Source of the DNA: Ectothiorhodospiraceae bacterium
GTDB lineage: Bacteria; Pseudomonadota; Gammaproteobacteria; HK1
NCBI GenBank assembly: GCA_024234875.1
Contig: JACKNM010000009.1
Location: 1 to 64,000, forward strand
DNA length: 64,000 nt
Direction of reading: 5' to 3'
This document shows, in pieces, positions 17,356 to 25,755 of this stretch. The translations under genes and the position numbers were made by a program. Each line of letters starts with the position of its first letter. Within the stretch, counting starts at the first letter, position 1. A model generated the notes under the pieces. The model was not told where the DNA came from and ran no database searches. It was given only the letters and a program-made list of their open reading frames with translations.

Positions 17356-18225
17356 ATGACCGACGTCTCTGCATACACGCCGCCACGAGTCTGGACCTGG
17401 GACCAGGAGAGCGGCGGGGCCTGGGCCAAGATCAACCGCCCGATCGCGGGGCCGACCCACGAGCGCGTGCTGCCGGTGGGCAAGCACCCACTGCAGCTCT
17501 ACTCGATGGGCACCCCGAACGGCGTCAAGGTCACCATCCTCCTCGAGGAGCTGCTCGCGCTGGGCAAGTCCGGCGCGGAGTACGACGCGCACCTGATCGA
17601 GATCGGGAAGGGCGACCAGTTCGGCAGCGGATTCGTCGAGGTGAATCCGAACTCGAAGATCCCGGCGCTGATGGACCATGGCACCAATCCACCGACGCGC
17701 GTCTTCGAGTCGGGCGCGATTCTGCTCTACCTCGCCGAGAAGTTCGGTGCGTTCGTTCCGAGCGACCCGTCCGAGCGCGCCGAATGCCTGTCCTGGCTGT
17801 TCTGGCAGATGGGAAGCGCGCCCTATCTCGGCGGTGGCTTCGGCCATTTCTACAAGTACGCACCGGAGCCGATCGAGTACTGCATCAACCGATTCACGAT
17901 GGAGGTCAAGCGCCAGCTCGACGTGCTGGACCGCCACCTCGCCTCGCATCGCCACATCTGCGGCGAGCACTACACCATCGCCGACATCGCGATCTGGGCC
18001 TGGTACGGAAACCTGGTGCTCTACAACGGCTACGAGGCGTCGGAGTTCCTCGACACCGCGAGCTATACCCACCTCAATCGCTGGGCCCGAGAGATTCAGG
18101 CGCGGCCGGCGGTGCAGCGCGGCCGCAAGGTCAATCGGACCTCCGGACCACTCGAGGATCAGCTCCGGGAACGCCACGACGCGAGCGACTTCGACCTGCG
18201 GACCGAGGACAAGCTACAAGGCTGA
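17356..18225 (+). CDS. yghU: YghU-type glutathione-dependent disulfide-bond oxidoreductase
   Basis: 289 residues, matching the 288 of E. coli YghU, a glutathione transferase superfamily member that reduces disulfides using two glutathiones. It starts with MTDVSAYTPPRVWTWDQESGG, with the characteristic N-terminal extension before the thioredoxin fold. Visible features are HPLQLYSMGTPNGVKVTILLEE, NPNSKIPALMD with the cis-Pro, and FESGAILLYLAEKFG, then the helical domain with HYTIADIAIWAWYG. The protein ends in a charged tail DLRTEDKLQG. The ATG at 17356 has GAGGAA 8 bases upstream. It is followed 49 bases downstream by the DapA-like gene, probably in one transcript. A palindrome upstream may be an operator. 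Confidence 0.93.
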   Translation: MTDVSAYTPPRVWTWDQESGGAWAKINRPIAGPTHERVLPVGKHPLQLYSMGTPNGVKVTILLEELLALGKSGAEYDAHLIEIGKGDQFGSGFVEVNPNSKIPALMDHGTNPPTRVFESGAILLYLAEKFGAFVPSDPSERAECLSWLFWQMGSAPYLGGGFGHFYKYAPEPIEYCINRFTMEVKRQLDVLDRHLASHRHICGEHYTIADIAIWAWYGNLVLYNGYEASEFLDTASYTHLNRWAREIQARPAVQRGRKVNRTSGPLEDQLRERHDASDFDLRTEDKLQG

Positions 18226-18274
18226 CCACCACCAACGCCCGCGCGCCGCGCGGCGCCGTGAGGAGATCGAGGAC

Positions 18275-19201
18275 ATGACGGCTTCCAAGCTCGACACACT
18301 GTTCGGCTCGGTGCCGGCGCTCGCCACACCGGTCGACGCGCGTGGGCGCGTCGACACCGGCGGGCTCGGCCGCCTGATCGAGCACGTCATCGCCGGCGGA
18401 GTCGGCGGCTTCAACGTGCTCGGCACGAGCGGTGAGTTCTCGCTGGTACCGCCCTCGGAGCGCGCCCGCGCCATCGAGACCGCCGCCACCGTCAACGCCG
18501 GCCGCGTCACCTTCATCGTCGGTTGCGGCCGCCCGAGTCTCGCCGAGACCCGAGAGGAGATCGCGCAAGCCGCCGACCTCGGCGCCGACGCGGTGCTGGT
18601 GACCCCGTCGTACTACCACCCTCAGAGCGATGCCGACGTCCGCCGTTGGTTCGGCGCGCTCGCCGAAACCGCGAAGCTGCCGGTGATGTACTACCACATC
18701 CCGCAGACCACGAAGGTCCAGGTCGCGCCGACCACCATCGGCGCCCTCCACGCCGACGGAGCAATCCGCGGGATCAAGGACAGCAGCGGCGTCGCGCCGT
18801 TCCTCGCCCGGGTGATCACCTGCACCCGGCACGACCCCACCTTCCGGCCCACCGTCGGCGGGCCGTTCTACCTCGTCGGCTCGATGCAGATGGGCGTGGT
18901 GGCGGTCACGGGGATGCTCGGCACGGTGCTGCCGCACCTCGAGATCGCGGTGATCCGCGCCTGGCAGGCGGGCGACATGACGGCTGCGCTCGAGGCACAG
19001 AAGCGACTTCACGAGTTCCAGGAGTGGTTGTTCGTGCCGGGCCAGAACCACATCGCCTGCGCCAAGGCCGCGCTGGAGGCGATGGACATCTGCGGCCGTG
19101 AGATGTGGCCACCGTTCGCGCGCGTAGACGACACGGTCGCGCGGCGAATCGCCGAGGGCATCGGCCAGTGGCGCAACGGCACCGCAAGGGGGAACCCCTG
19201 A
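18275..19201 (+). CDS. Dihydrodipicolinate synthase / N-acetylneuraminate lyase family aldolase
   Basis: 308-residue class I aldolase (TIM barrel) of the DapA/NanA family. The carboxylate-binding GTSGE is at 50-54. The catalytic Tyr140 is in VMYYHIPQTTK, and the Schiff-base Lys168 is in IRGIKDSSG. The true DapA fingerprint is relaxed and the gene is not near lysine genes, so a catabolic aldolase or keto-acid lyase is more likely than lysine biosynthesis. The ATG at 18275 has AGGAG 9 bases upstream. A long upstream in-frame extension is only a shadow of yghU. It converges with the sulfatase gene at 22 bases. The substrate is unknown. Confidence 0.88.
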   Translation: MTASKLDTLFGSVPALATPVDARGRVDTGGLGRLIEHVIAGGVGGFNVLGTSGEFSLVPPSERARAIETAATVNAGRVTFIVGCGRPSLAETREEIAQAADLGADAVLVTPSYYHPQSDADVRRWFGALAETAKLPVMYYHIPQTTKVQVAPTTIGALHADGAIRGIKDSSGVAPFLARVITCTRHDPTFRPTVGGPFYLVGSMQMGVVAVTGMLGTVLPHLEIAVIRAWQAGDMTAALEAQKRLHEFQEWLFVPGQNHIACAKAALEAMDICGREMWPPFARVDDTVARRIAEGIGQWRNGTARGNP

Positions 19202-19223
19202 TCGGCCAACAGGTTTGGGCGTA

Positions 19224-20672
19224 TCAGTCGTAGCGGGGCGGTTCCCCGGGCGCCGGCGTGTAGCCGAACGATCCACGCGCCATCAACGCGTCCCGACCGC
19301 CATGGCGCTCGATCTGAGCCGCCTGGTCGGCGAACGCCTGAGCGTTGGCGGCCTCCGGATCGACCACCGCACGCAGCCGCGCCTCGCACACCCGTAAGAC
19401 GTCGGTGCACCGCGGGTCTGCGGCACGGTCGGTCGTCTCGTGCGGGTCCTCGGCCAGGTCGAACAGCTGGGGCGGCGCGCCGACATAGTGCACGTACTTC
19501 CAGCGCTCGTGTCGGATCATGAAGAAACCGGTGATCGCGCCCACCGCGTGATACTCACTCAGCACCGTGCGCTCGGGACAATCTCCGTTCGCGATTCGAA
19601 CCAGCGAATGTCCGGGCAAGGTCTCGCGCTCCTCCTCTTCGAGACTCAGCCCGACCCCCTCGATCACCGTCTGATAGACGTCGACCAGCGACACCGGCTC
19701 GGCCACGCGGTGCCCGACGGGAACATCGGCACCGGACAGGATCATCGGAATCGACGCCGACTCCTCGTACATGTTCGACTTGCCCCACATGCCACGGTGG
19801 CCGATGTTGTCCCCGTGATCAGTGGTGTACAGAATTCTGGTGTCACGCCCGGCGGGGCTCGATTCGAGGGCCTCGACGATCTGTCCGAGGCAGAAGTCCA
19901 GGTACGAGACCATCCCGTGATAGGCGGTTCTGGCACGGCGCAAGCTCTCGGCATCGAAATACCGGTCGTATGCCTGAACCCGCCGCAACTCCTTGATGAC
20001 TGGATGATTGGGCCGATCCTCCGCGCCATATAGACGCGGCGGTGGCAGCTCCGGATACAGGTCGTAGAAGAACGGGGGCGCGACCAGCGGGAAGTGCGGC
20101 AGCACCAGGCCCACGAACAGCACCCAGGGGCGATCGGTATGACGCGGAGCCTCCTCTCGCAGCCAGCGGACGGCCCCGGCGGTGGTCCTGGTGTCGTACC
20201 GGATATAGGTGGAATCTCCCCGCCCGGCCTCTCGCGAGAGCTGCTTCACCGCCGAGCGCTCCACCATCCCCGACCGAATCGCGCCCGCGATATCGCCCTC
20301 GCCGTCGACCACGTGCAGGGTACCGATCTCCTCGCTCCAACCCGTGGGATCCGTCGCCGAGCGATAGTGCAGCTTGCCCATTGCCGTCACCTGATGCCCG
20401 GCCGCAATCAGCCTGTGACCCCAGCCGGTAGGCACCCCGTGATACGGCATCCCGTTGTCCCAGAGCCGGATGTCGTGCACATAGCGACCAGTGGCGAGAC
20501 TGGCTCTCGCCGGCACACAGATCGGGCAGTTGGTGTAGGCGTTGTCGAACACCGTGCCCCGCGCCGCCAGCCGGTCCATGTTCGGAGTCTTGATCACCGA
20601 GTTTCCATAGCAACCCGTGATCTCGCGCGTGTGCTCGTCGGAGAAAACGAAGAGCAAGTTCTGGGGTCTCAT
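19224..20672 (-). CDS. Type I sulfatase (formylglycine-dependent), cytoplasmic
   Basis: 482-residue arylsulfatase-superfamily hydrolase that cleaves an alkyl or aryl sulfate ester. The modifiable cysteine motif CxPxR is Cys52-V-P-A-R56 in NCPICVPARASLATGRY. Metal ligands are in LLFVFSDEHT (Asp12) and TTDHGDNIG. There is no signal peptide, so it acts in the cytoplasm like choline sulfatase and unlike secreted polysaccharide sulfatases. The choline-sulfatase C-terminal box is not evident. The ATG at 20672 has GGGAGGAC upstream; 100 in-frame codons before it are spurious and run through a repeat. It is the last gene of the ABC/GMC operon, although a 178-base gap with hairpins separates it from the ATPase gene. 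A formylglycine-generating enzyme is needed but not in the window. Confidence 0.9.
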   Translation of the reverse strand: MRPQNLLFVFSDEHTREITGCYGNSVIKTPNMDRLAARGTVFDNAYTNCPICVPARASLATGRYVHDIRLWDNGMPYHGVPTGWGHRLIAAGHQVTAMGKLHYRSATDPTGWSEEIGTLHVVDGEGDIAGAIRSGMVERSAVKQLSREAGRGDSTYIRYDTRTTAGAVRWLREEAPRHTDRPWVLFVGLVLPHFPLVAPPFFYDLYPELPPPRLYGAEDRPNHPVIKELRRVQAYDRYFDAESLRRARTAYHGMVSYLDFCLGQIVEALESSPAGRDTRILYTTDHGDNIGHRGMWGKSNMYEESASIPMILSGADVPVGHRVAEPVSLVDVYQTVIEGVGLSLEEEERETLPGHSLVRIANGDCPERTVLSEYHAVGAITGFFMIRHERWKYVHYVGAPPQLFDLAEDPHETTDRAADPRCTDVLRVCEARLRAVVDPEAANAQAFADQAAQIERHGGRDALMARGSFGYTPAPGEPPRYD

Positions 20673-20699
20673 CACACCGTCCTCCCGAGGACCTGCCAC

Positions 20700-20783
20700 G
20701 GAAATGCCGCACAACTCCATCACGGAGTTGCGTAGAAGAGGCAGGCGCAGAGGCCATATGCGTCTGCCTCGAAATCTCGACCG
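20700..20783. repeat. Dispersed hairpin repeat, copy A, with a nested second hairpin
   Basis: It lies upstream of the sulfatase. Arms GAGGCAGGCGCA (20738-20749) and TGCGTCTGCCTC (20759-20770) pair over 12 bases with one G-T. A second perfect stem CAACTCC/GGAGTTG (20712-20718, 20724-20730) lies next to it. It aligns with copies at 15414-15486 and 27130-27215. Confidence 0.6.
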
Positions 20784-20850
20784 CTCGAGCAATCGCAACG
20801 AACGGCGCATTCCTGCACCGTGAGCGGGTCTGCGAGCTTGCGGAACTTCC

Positions 20851-21948
20851 CTAGAGGACCAGATCCGTTCGCGGATCGATGAGGTGCATCTGATGCATGT
20901 CGATGGTGAATCCCATCGGACGACCGACCTCGCCCGCAGCGCGTGGATGCGAGCGGGCGCAGACATCCACACCGTTCAAGCCGAAGAACACCATCGTGTC
21001 CATCCCCATCGGCTCCAGCACCTCCACCTTGGCGAAGAAATCCACCTGGCCGTCTCCGGTGTGTGCGCGCTTGTCCGTGAGGTGCTCCGGCCGCACACCG
21101 AACACCAGCTCCCGCCCGACATGCGAGTCGTATCGCGCGGCTCGCTCGTCCGGAATCGGCAATGTCAAGTCCTCACCGAGGCGCACAGACATGCCCCCGG
21201 CCTGGCGTTCGACGCGACACGGCACGAAGTTCATCGACGGCGAGCCGATAAACCCGGCAACGAAGCGCGTCGCCGGCCTGTCGTACATCTCCTGCGGCGT
21301 GGCGACCTGCTCGATGTTCCCAGCGTTCATCACGACGATACGGTCCGCGAGGGTCATCGCCTCCACCTGGTCGTGGGTCACGTACACCACAGTCGTACGC
21401 ACACGCTGATGGATCTTCTTGATCTCCGTTCGCATCTGCACCCGCAGCTTGGCGTCCAGGTTCGAGAGTGGCTCGTCGAACAAGAACGCCTGGGGGTTGC
21501 GAACTATCGCCCGTCCCATCGCAACCCGCTGGCGTTGCCCACCGGACAACTGCTTCGGCCGTCTGGCGAGCAGCTCCGTGATATTGAGGATCTCTGCCGC
21601 ATCACGGACGCGGACCTGGATGTCGTCCTTGCCCACACCGCGCAATCGCAAGCCGAACGCCATGTTGTCGTATACCGTCATGTGCGGATAGAGGGCGTAA
21701 TTCTGGAACACCATCGCGATGTCCCGATCCTTCGGTGGGATGTCGTTCACCACCACGTCGCCGATGCGAATCTGCCCCCCGGAGATCTCCTCCAACCCCG
21801 CGATCATCCGCAGCGTCGTACTCTTGCCGCAGCCAGATGGCCCGACCAGGACGACGAACTCGTTGTGTTCCATGTCGAGATTGATCCCGCGAACCACCTC
21901 CGTACGGTCGAAAGACTTTCGCAGGTTCTCGAGCACAATCCTCGCCAC
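20851..21948 (-). CDS. ugpC: ABC transporter ATP-binding protein, UgpC/MalK family
   Basis: 365-residue ATPase of the CUT1 carbohydrate-uptake family. Walker A GPSGCGKST is at 36-44, the signature LSGGQ at 134-138, and Walker B FLFDEP at 155-160 with the catalytic Glu. The H-loop is THDQVEAM, and a C-terminal regulatory OB-fold (TOBE) domain carries FGVRPEHL. It energises import through the two permeases encoded upstream in the same operon. Unusually, the GMC oxidoreductase gene sits between the permeases and this gene, 47 bases upstream. UgpC is the conventional name for this ATPase group and does not establish glycerol phosphate as the substrate. Confidence 0.95.
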   Translation of the reverse strand: MARIVLENLRKSFDRTEVVRGINLDMEHNEFVVLVGPSGCGKSTTLRMIAGLEEISGGQIRIGDVVVNDIPPKDRDIAMVFQNYALYPHMTVYDNMAFGLRLRGVGKDDIQVRVRDAAEILNITELLARRPKQLSGGQRQRVAMGRAIVRNPQAFLFDEPLSNLDAKLRVQMRTEIKKIHQRVRTTVVYVTHDQVEAMTLADRIVVMNAGNIEQVATPQEMYDRPATRFVAGFIGSPSMNFVPCRVERQAGGMSVRLGEDLTLPIPDERAARYDSHVGRELVFGVRPEHLTDKRAHTGDGQVDFFAKVEVLEPMGMDTMVFFGLNGVDVCARSHPRAAGEVGRPMGFTIDMHQMHLIDPRTDLVL

Positions 21949-21995
21949 GGTTCTCGCCTCCCCCCAAACGACAGCTGGTCATCGGTCGCCCGCCA

Positions 21996-23663
21996 TCAAC
22001 CGCTCAGCACGAAGTCCGCGCACCGCTCGCCAATCATGATGGACGGCGCGTTGGTATTCGAGGACACCAGGTGCGGCATGACCGACGCGTCGGCCACGCG
22101 CAGACCCTCGATGCCGTGCACCCGGAGCCTCTCGTCGACCACCGCCATACGGTCGCTGCCCATTCGGCAGGTCCCGACCGGATGCCAACAGGTTTGTCCA
22201 GTCGACTTGATGTAGTCGATCACCGCGTCTCGACCCCGCACCTCGTCCCCAGGTCGGACCTCCCGCACGATCATTCCGCGCAGAGCCGGCCGTTGCGCCA
22301 GGTCACGCAGCATCTCGAACCCGCGGACCGTGGCCTCGAGATCCTCCTCGCATGCAAAGTAGTTCGCGTTGATCCTCGGCTGCTCCCGCGGATCGGGCGA
22401 GCGAGCATGCACGCTGCCACGTGACTTCGGCGTGGTGCAGAACACTCCGAGGTTGAAGCCGGAGAACGGGTCGACGCTGCCCCGCCTCGAGCCGGCGTAG
22501 CGGTCGGAGCCACTCACGTGGGCGAGCTGAAGCTTGAGATCCGGGCCCGGCAGCCCCGGCTTGCTCCGTGTCAAGGCGTGGACGCTCGCGGCGGCGAAGG
22601 CGAGGAAGCCCGTCCGGTCGAGAATGTACTGGAGCCCCGCCTTGAATCCCTTCAAACCGTCCGTCACGATGTCGTTGATCGTCGTCGCCCCCTGACACTC
22701 GTAGGTCAGACGCACGTTGATGTGATCCGAGAGGTTCTCGCCGACACCGGGCAACGCCAGGGTAGGCTGGATTCCCGCCTCGCGCAGGCGCACGGGGTCA
22801 CCGATACCCGAGAGCTCCAGCAGGTGCGGCGACATGATCGACCCGGCGCAGAGGATGGTCTCGCGCGCCGCATGGTATGCGCGGGGTGGTCGACCCTGTG
22901 GTGTCGCGGTCACGCCCGCCACGCGATTGCCTTCGACCAAGAGCCCATCGACCTGGGTGTTCGTCGACACGGTGAGATTCGAGCGCCCGCTAGCCGGGCG
23001 AAGATAACCGAGCGCGGTGCTGCACCGGACACCCTGTCTGGTCGAGAGCTGGAGGTAGGAGACGCCCTCGTATTGCTCGGCATTGTAGTCCGCCGTCGCG
23101 GGGATCCCGGCCTCGATGCAGGCGTGGTAGAACGCCTCGGTCAAGGCATCGCGGTGCGGCATGTCCGACACCGTTATCGGACCGCCCTGTCCGCGGTAGC
23201 GCGGGTCGCCACCCGGCCGGTCCTCGAGGCGCTTCAGAAAGGGCAGCACGTCCTCGTAGCGCCACCCGGGGCAGCCCTGCTCCGCCCACCGGGCATACTC
23301 GGCCGGATCGCCACGCACGAACAGCATCCCGTTGATGCTGCTGGAGCCGCCGAGCATCCGACCCCGCGGCCAGTAGTGCGACTGCCCCTTCATGTTGCTC
23401 TCGGGCTCGGTCGTGAACGACCAGACGTAGTCTGGATTGGTCCAGAGCTTCAGCGTCCCGGCAGGCACCTTGGCCCAATCGAGGAAGACGTCCCACGGGC
23501 GACCGTCGCGCATTCGATTGCGCAAGGAGTACCGGTCCTGCCCTCCGGCTTCGAGCAGCAAGACCGAGAACCGCCCGCTCTCGGAGAGCCGATTGGCGAC
23601 CGCGCTACCCGCTGAGCCGGCACCGATGACGATGTAGTCGTATGTCGCCTCGTTGACCACCAC
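21996..23663 (-). CDS. GMC family FAD oxidoreductase (choline dehydrogenase-like)
   Basis: 555-residue glucose-methanol-choline oxidoreductase that oxidises a primary or secondary alcohol. The dinucleotide motif IGAGSAGSAVANRL (GAGSAG at 14-19) and LLLEAGG bind FAD. GMC signature 1 region PRGRMLGGSSSINGM and signature 2 region ETILCAGSIMSPHLLELSGIG are present, as are the catalytic His in CWHPVGTCRMG and the C-terminal NTNAPSIMIGE. It begins with a GTG at 23663, one base after the second permease stop, so it is translationally coupled to the transporter. With the sulfatase it suggests that an imported sulfated alcohol is desulfated and then oxidised, as in choline-O-sulfate catabolism; the actual substrate is unproven. 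Confidence 0.93.
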   Translation of the reverse strand: MVVNEATYDYIVIGAGSAGSAVANRLSESGRFSVLLLEAGGQDRYSLRNRMRDGRPWDVFLDWAKVPAGTLKLWTNPDYVWSFTTEPESNMKGQSHYWPRGRMLGGSSSINGMLFVRGDPAEYARWAEQGCPGWRYEDVLPFLKRLEDRPGGDPRYRGQGGPITVSDMPHRDALTEAFYHACIEAGIPATADYNAEQYEGVSYLQLSTRQGVRCSTALGYLRPASGRSNLTVSTNTQVDGLLVEGNRVAGVTATPQGRPPRAYHAARETILCAGSIMSPHLLELSGIGDPVRLREAGIQPTLALPGVGENLSDHINVRLTYECQGATTINDIVTDGLKGFKAGLQYILDRTGFLAFAAASVHALTRSKPGLPGPDLKLQLAHVSGSDRYAGSRRGSVDPFSGFNLGVFCTTPKSRGSVHARSPDPREQPRINANYFACEEDLEATVRGFEMLRDLAQRPALRGMIVREVRPGDEVRGRDAVIDYIKSTGQTCWHPVGTCRMGSDRMAVVDERLRVHGIEGLRVADASVMPHLVSSNTNAPSIMIGERCADFVLSG

Positions 23664-23664
23664 C

Positions 23665-24525
23665 CTACTCCTTGACGCCCCCGGCCAGCATCCCGCTCAC
23701 GAGATAGCGGCGCACGAAGATCGAGAAAAAAATCACCGGGAGCATGACGAGCACGCCACCAGCAGTGATCTTTCCCCACTCCCACCCGAAGTACTGCATG
23801 AAGTTCACGATCGCGACCGGGGCCGTCATCGCCTCCGTCTTGGTCAGGATCAGAGCGAAGAAGAAATCGTTCCAGCAAAACAGGAAACACAGCACTGTCG
23901 TCGCGGCAAGTCCCGGTGCAGTCAACGGCAGGGTGATTCGAAAGAACGCGCCCCAAACCGTGGCGCCGTCGATGTAGGCCGACTCCTCGATCTCACGCGA
24001 CACACCACCGAAGAAGTTGGTCATCAACCAGATGACCAACGCGAGGTTGAACGTCACGTATATGAGTGCGAGACCGAGAACCGTGTCGACGAGGCCGAGA
24101 TATCGATAGGCGAGAAAGAACGGGATCGTGAACGCGATCGGAGGTGCCATCCGGGTGGCCAGAATCCAAAGTGCGATGTGGCGGCCGCCGCGGAACTGGA
24201 AGCGCGACAGTGAGTACGCTGCCGGAACGCCGAGGACCAACGACAGCGCGGTAGCGAGTACGCTGGCATAGACGCTGTTCACGAACGACTTCGGAAACTC
24301 GGTATCATCGGTCCACAGCGCCAGATAGTGCTCGAGCGTCGGAGTGAAGAGCAGCCCATACCCCATCGCATCGGAGCTCGGGCGGAGCGACATCTGGACC
24401 AGCCAGAAGAAGGGAAACATCACCACCACGACCAGCGCGGTCACGGTGAATGTCAGCCAGGGTCGCCGCTGCCAAACCGGCCGCCCGCGTCGGCGATGCG
24501 TCGAACGCGAAGTCGTAGCGCTCAT
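23665..24525 (-). CDS. ABC sugar-type transporter permease, MalG/UgpE family
   Basis: 286-residue integral membrane protein with six predicted segments, the first at WLTFTVTALVVVVMFPFFWLV. The EAA loop that docks the ATPase is EESAYIDGATVWGAFFRITLPL, typical of the CUT1 family. It ends with RRYLVSGMLAGGVKE, the usual C-terminal tail of MalG-like permeases. The ATG at 24525 overlaps the stop of the preceding permease (TGATG), so the two halves of the channel are translationally coupled. GGAG upstream supports the start. It pairs with the MalF-like permease, the binding protein at 25756 and the ATPase at 20851. Confidence 0.93.
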   Translation of the reverse strand: MSATTSRSTHRRRGRPVWQRRPWLTFTVTALVVVVMFPFFWLVQMSLRPSSDAMGYGLLFTPTLEHYLALWTDDTEFPKSFVNSVYASVLATALSLVLGVPAAYSLSRFQFRGGRHIALWILATRMAPPIAFTIPFFLAYRYLGLVDTVLGLALIYVTFNLALVIWLMTNFFGGVSREIEESAYIDGATVWGAFFRITLPLTAPGLAATTVLCFLFCWNDFFFALILTKTEAMTAPVAIVNFMQYFGWEWGKITAGGVLVMLPVIFFSIFVRRYLVSGMLAGGVKE

Positions 24526-25418
24526 CAGCTCCCCCCAAGTCGACTGATCGTCCAGCTGAGGACGAAGACGGCCGCCACGAGCACGACCGCGATTGCGCTC
24601 GCATAGCCCCAGTAGGAGAAGTTGAACGCCTCGACGAATGCGTAGTAGTTCGTGGCCTCGGTCTGGGTCCCGGGTCCACCGTTGGTCAGCATGTAGATGA
24701 GCGGAAAGGCCTTGATGCTGTCGATCAACCGGAACAGGGCCGCCACCACGATGGTGGGTCGAATGTGGGGATAGACGATGTGCCAGAACGTCTGCCAGTA
24801 GCCGGCACCGTCGATCTGCGCTGCCTCCAGTGGCTCGTCGGGGATCATCTGCAGGGCGGCGAGCACCATCAGCATGGTGAATGGAAACCACTCCCAGGTA
24901 TCGGCGATGGCGATGGCGTAGAGCGCCAGATCGGGATCGGTGATCAGGGACGAGATCGGGAACCCGATGAACTCGAGGCTACGGTGCAGCGGGCTCACGT
25001 CCGGCGTGTAGATCACCTTCCAGATGATTGCCACGACGATCGGTGGCAGAACCATCGGGATCAGAAAGATGGTGCGCACCGCCTCGAAGATCCTCTCCTT
25101 GACGTTGAGAAGCAGCGCCATTCCGATTCCGATCACGAGTTGCGCGACCACGGTGATCACCGACAGCCTGACCTGGACCCACACGGAGTTGAGGAATCGC
25201 TCGTCCTCCATCAGATCCTGGTAATTGAGCAGCGGCTCCGAGAAGTCGTTTCGCGTCTCGGGAATCGCCAGGTTGAGTGGCGTCAGACTCGTGACGAGAA
25301 GATATACCGCCGGCGCAATGGTGATGATGGCGAGGACGATCAGCGCCGGCCACAGGCCGAGGTGGAACGCGCGTCGTTGTTGCGCCTGCCACGACGCGTT
25401 CCGGGCGAACAGGTTCAA
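24525..25418 (-). CDS. ABC sugar-type transporter permease, MalF/UgpA family
   Basis: 297-residue permease with six membrane segments, beginning LGLWPALIVLAIITIAPAVYLL. The EAA loop is EAAQIDGAGYWQTFWHIVYPH, and TNGGPGTQTEATNYYAFVEAFNF is the usual MalF-type periplasmic and final-helix region. I place the start at a TTG (25418) because a perfect GGAGG lies 7 bases upstream. The only longer in-frame starts would run into the palindromic element at 25446-25622 and give an implausible polar leader. It is second in the operon after the solute-binding protein, from which it is separated by 337 bases. Confidence 0.9.
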   Translation of the reverse strand: MNLFARNASWQAQQRRAFHLGLWPALIVLAIITIAPAVYLLVTSLTPLNLAIPETRNDFSEPLLNYQDLMEDERFLNSVWVQVRLSVITVVAQLVIGIGMALLLNVKERIFEAVRTIFLIPMVLPPIVVAIIWKVIYTPDVSPLHRSLEFIGFPISSLITDPDLALYAIAIADTWEWFPFTMLMVLAALQMIPDEPLEAAQIDGAGYWQTFWHIVYPHIRPTIVVAALFRLIDSIKAFPLIYMLTNGGPGTQTEATNYYAFVEAFNFSYWGYASAIAVVLVAAVFVLSWTISRLGGS

Positions 25419-25425
25419 GCCGCAA

Positions 25426-25430
25426 CCTCC
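25426..25430 (-). promoter_or_regulatory. Shine-Dalgarno fixing a TTG start
   Basis: Perfect GGAGG on the reverse strand, 7 bases before the TTG at 25418. It decides the start of the MalF-like permease against longer in-frame options. Confidence 0.6.
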
Positions 25431-25445
25431 AGAATCCCACACTGA

Positions 25446-25622
25446 GAGCCTGTAAAGGGATCGGGCGCCTGCTGCGCGTGCCGTCTGGCGGCTGCGACTG
25501 CGTTGTCTGGCGTGAGAACTGCGGTCATTTGGCTCGCCAAACTCCCTTGTTCTCGCGCCAGACGCCTTGTCTCGCTCGCCAGCCGACCCGCTCGCGACGG
25601 CGCCCGATTCCTTCACGGGCTC
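25446..25622. mobile_element. MITE-like palindromic element with 23-bp imperfect terminal inverted repeats
   Basis: The left end (25446-25468, starting GAGCCTGTAAAGG) is the reverse complement of the right end (25600-25622, ending CTTCACGGGCTC) at 20 of 23 positions. The interior is also largely self-complementary, for example GTCTGGCGTGAGAAC against GTTCTCGCGCCAGAC, closing on TTGGCTCGCCAA. The whole 177 bases could fold into one long hairpin. It has no coding capacity. It sits between the solute-binding protein and permease genes. I see no clear target-site duplication. Confidence 0.6.
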
Positions 25623-25755
25623 TGAGACGCCGGCCCCGGGTGGCCGGCGCGCCCGCTCGGCGTCGCCATGCGGCCGCCCGTATGTCGGCCGCGTGGCCCG
25701 GCGGTCACCCGAGGGGCGGCCCGCGCAACGCCACGATGATGCGGTGGACCGTCTC

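Larger units (their letters stand above)
25419..25755. other. 337-base intergenic region inside the ABC operon
   Basis: It lies between the MalF-like permease and the solute-binding protein gene. It contains the ribosome-binding site of the permease, the 177-base MITE-like palindrome, and a separate GC-rich stem CGCCGGCC/GGCCGGCG (about 25629-25650). No plausible gene. Such structured gaps often raise binding-protein output relative to permeases. Confidence 0.6.

Noticed and set aside
20673..20972. 100-residue N-terminal extension of the sulfatase
   Set aside because: It is encoded by the intergenic repeat and hairpins and lacks sulfatase similarity; the ATG at 20672 has a good ribosome-binding site.
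25419..25616. 66-residue N-terminal extension of the MalF-like permease
   Set aside because: It would run through the palindromic element; a perfect GGAGG supports the TTG at 25418.
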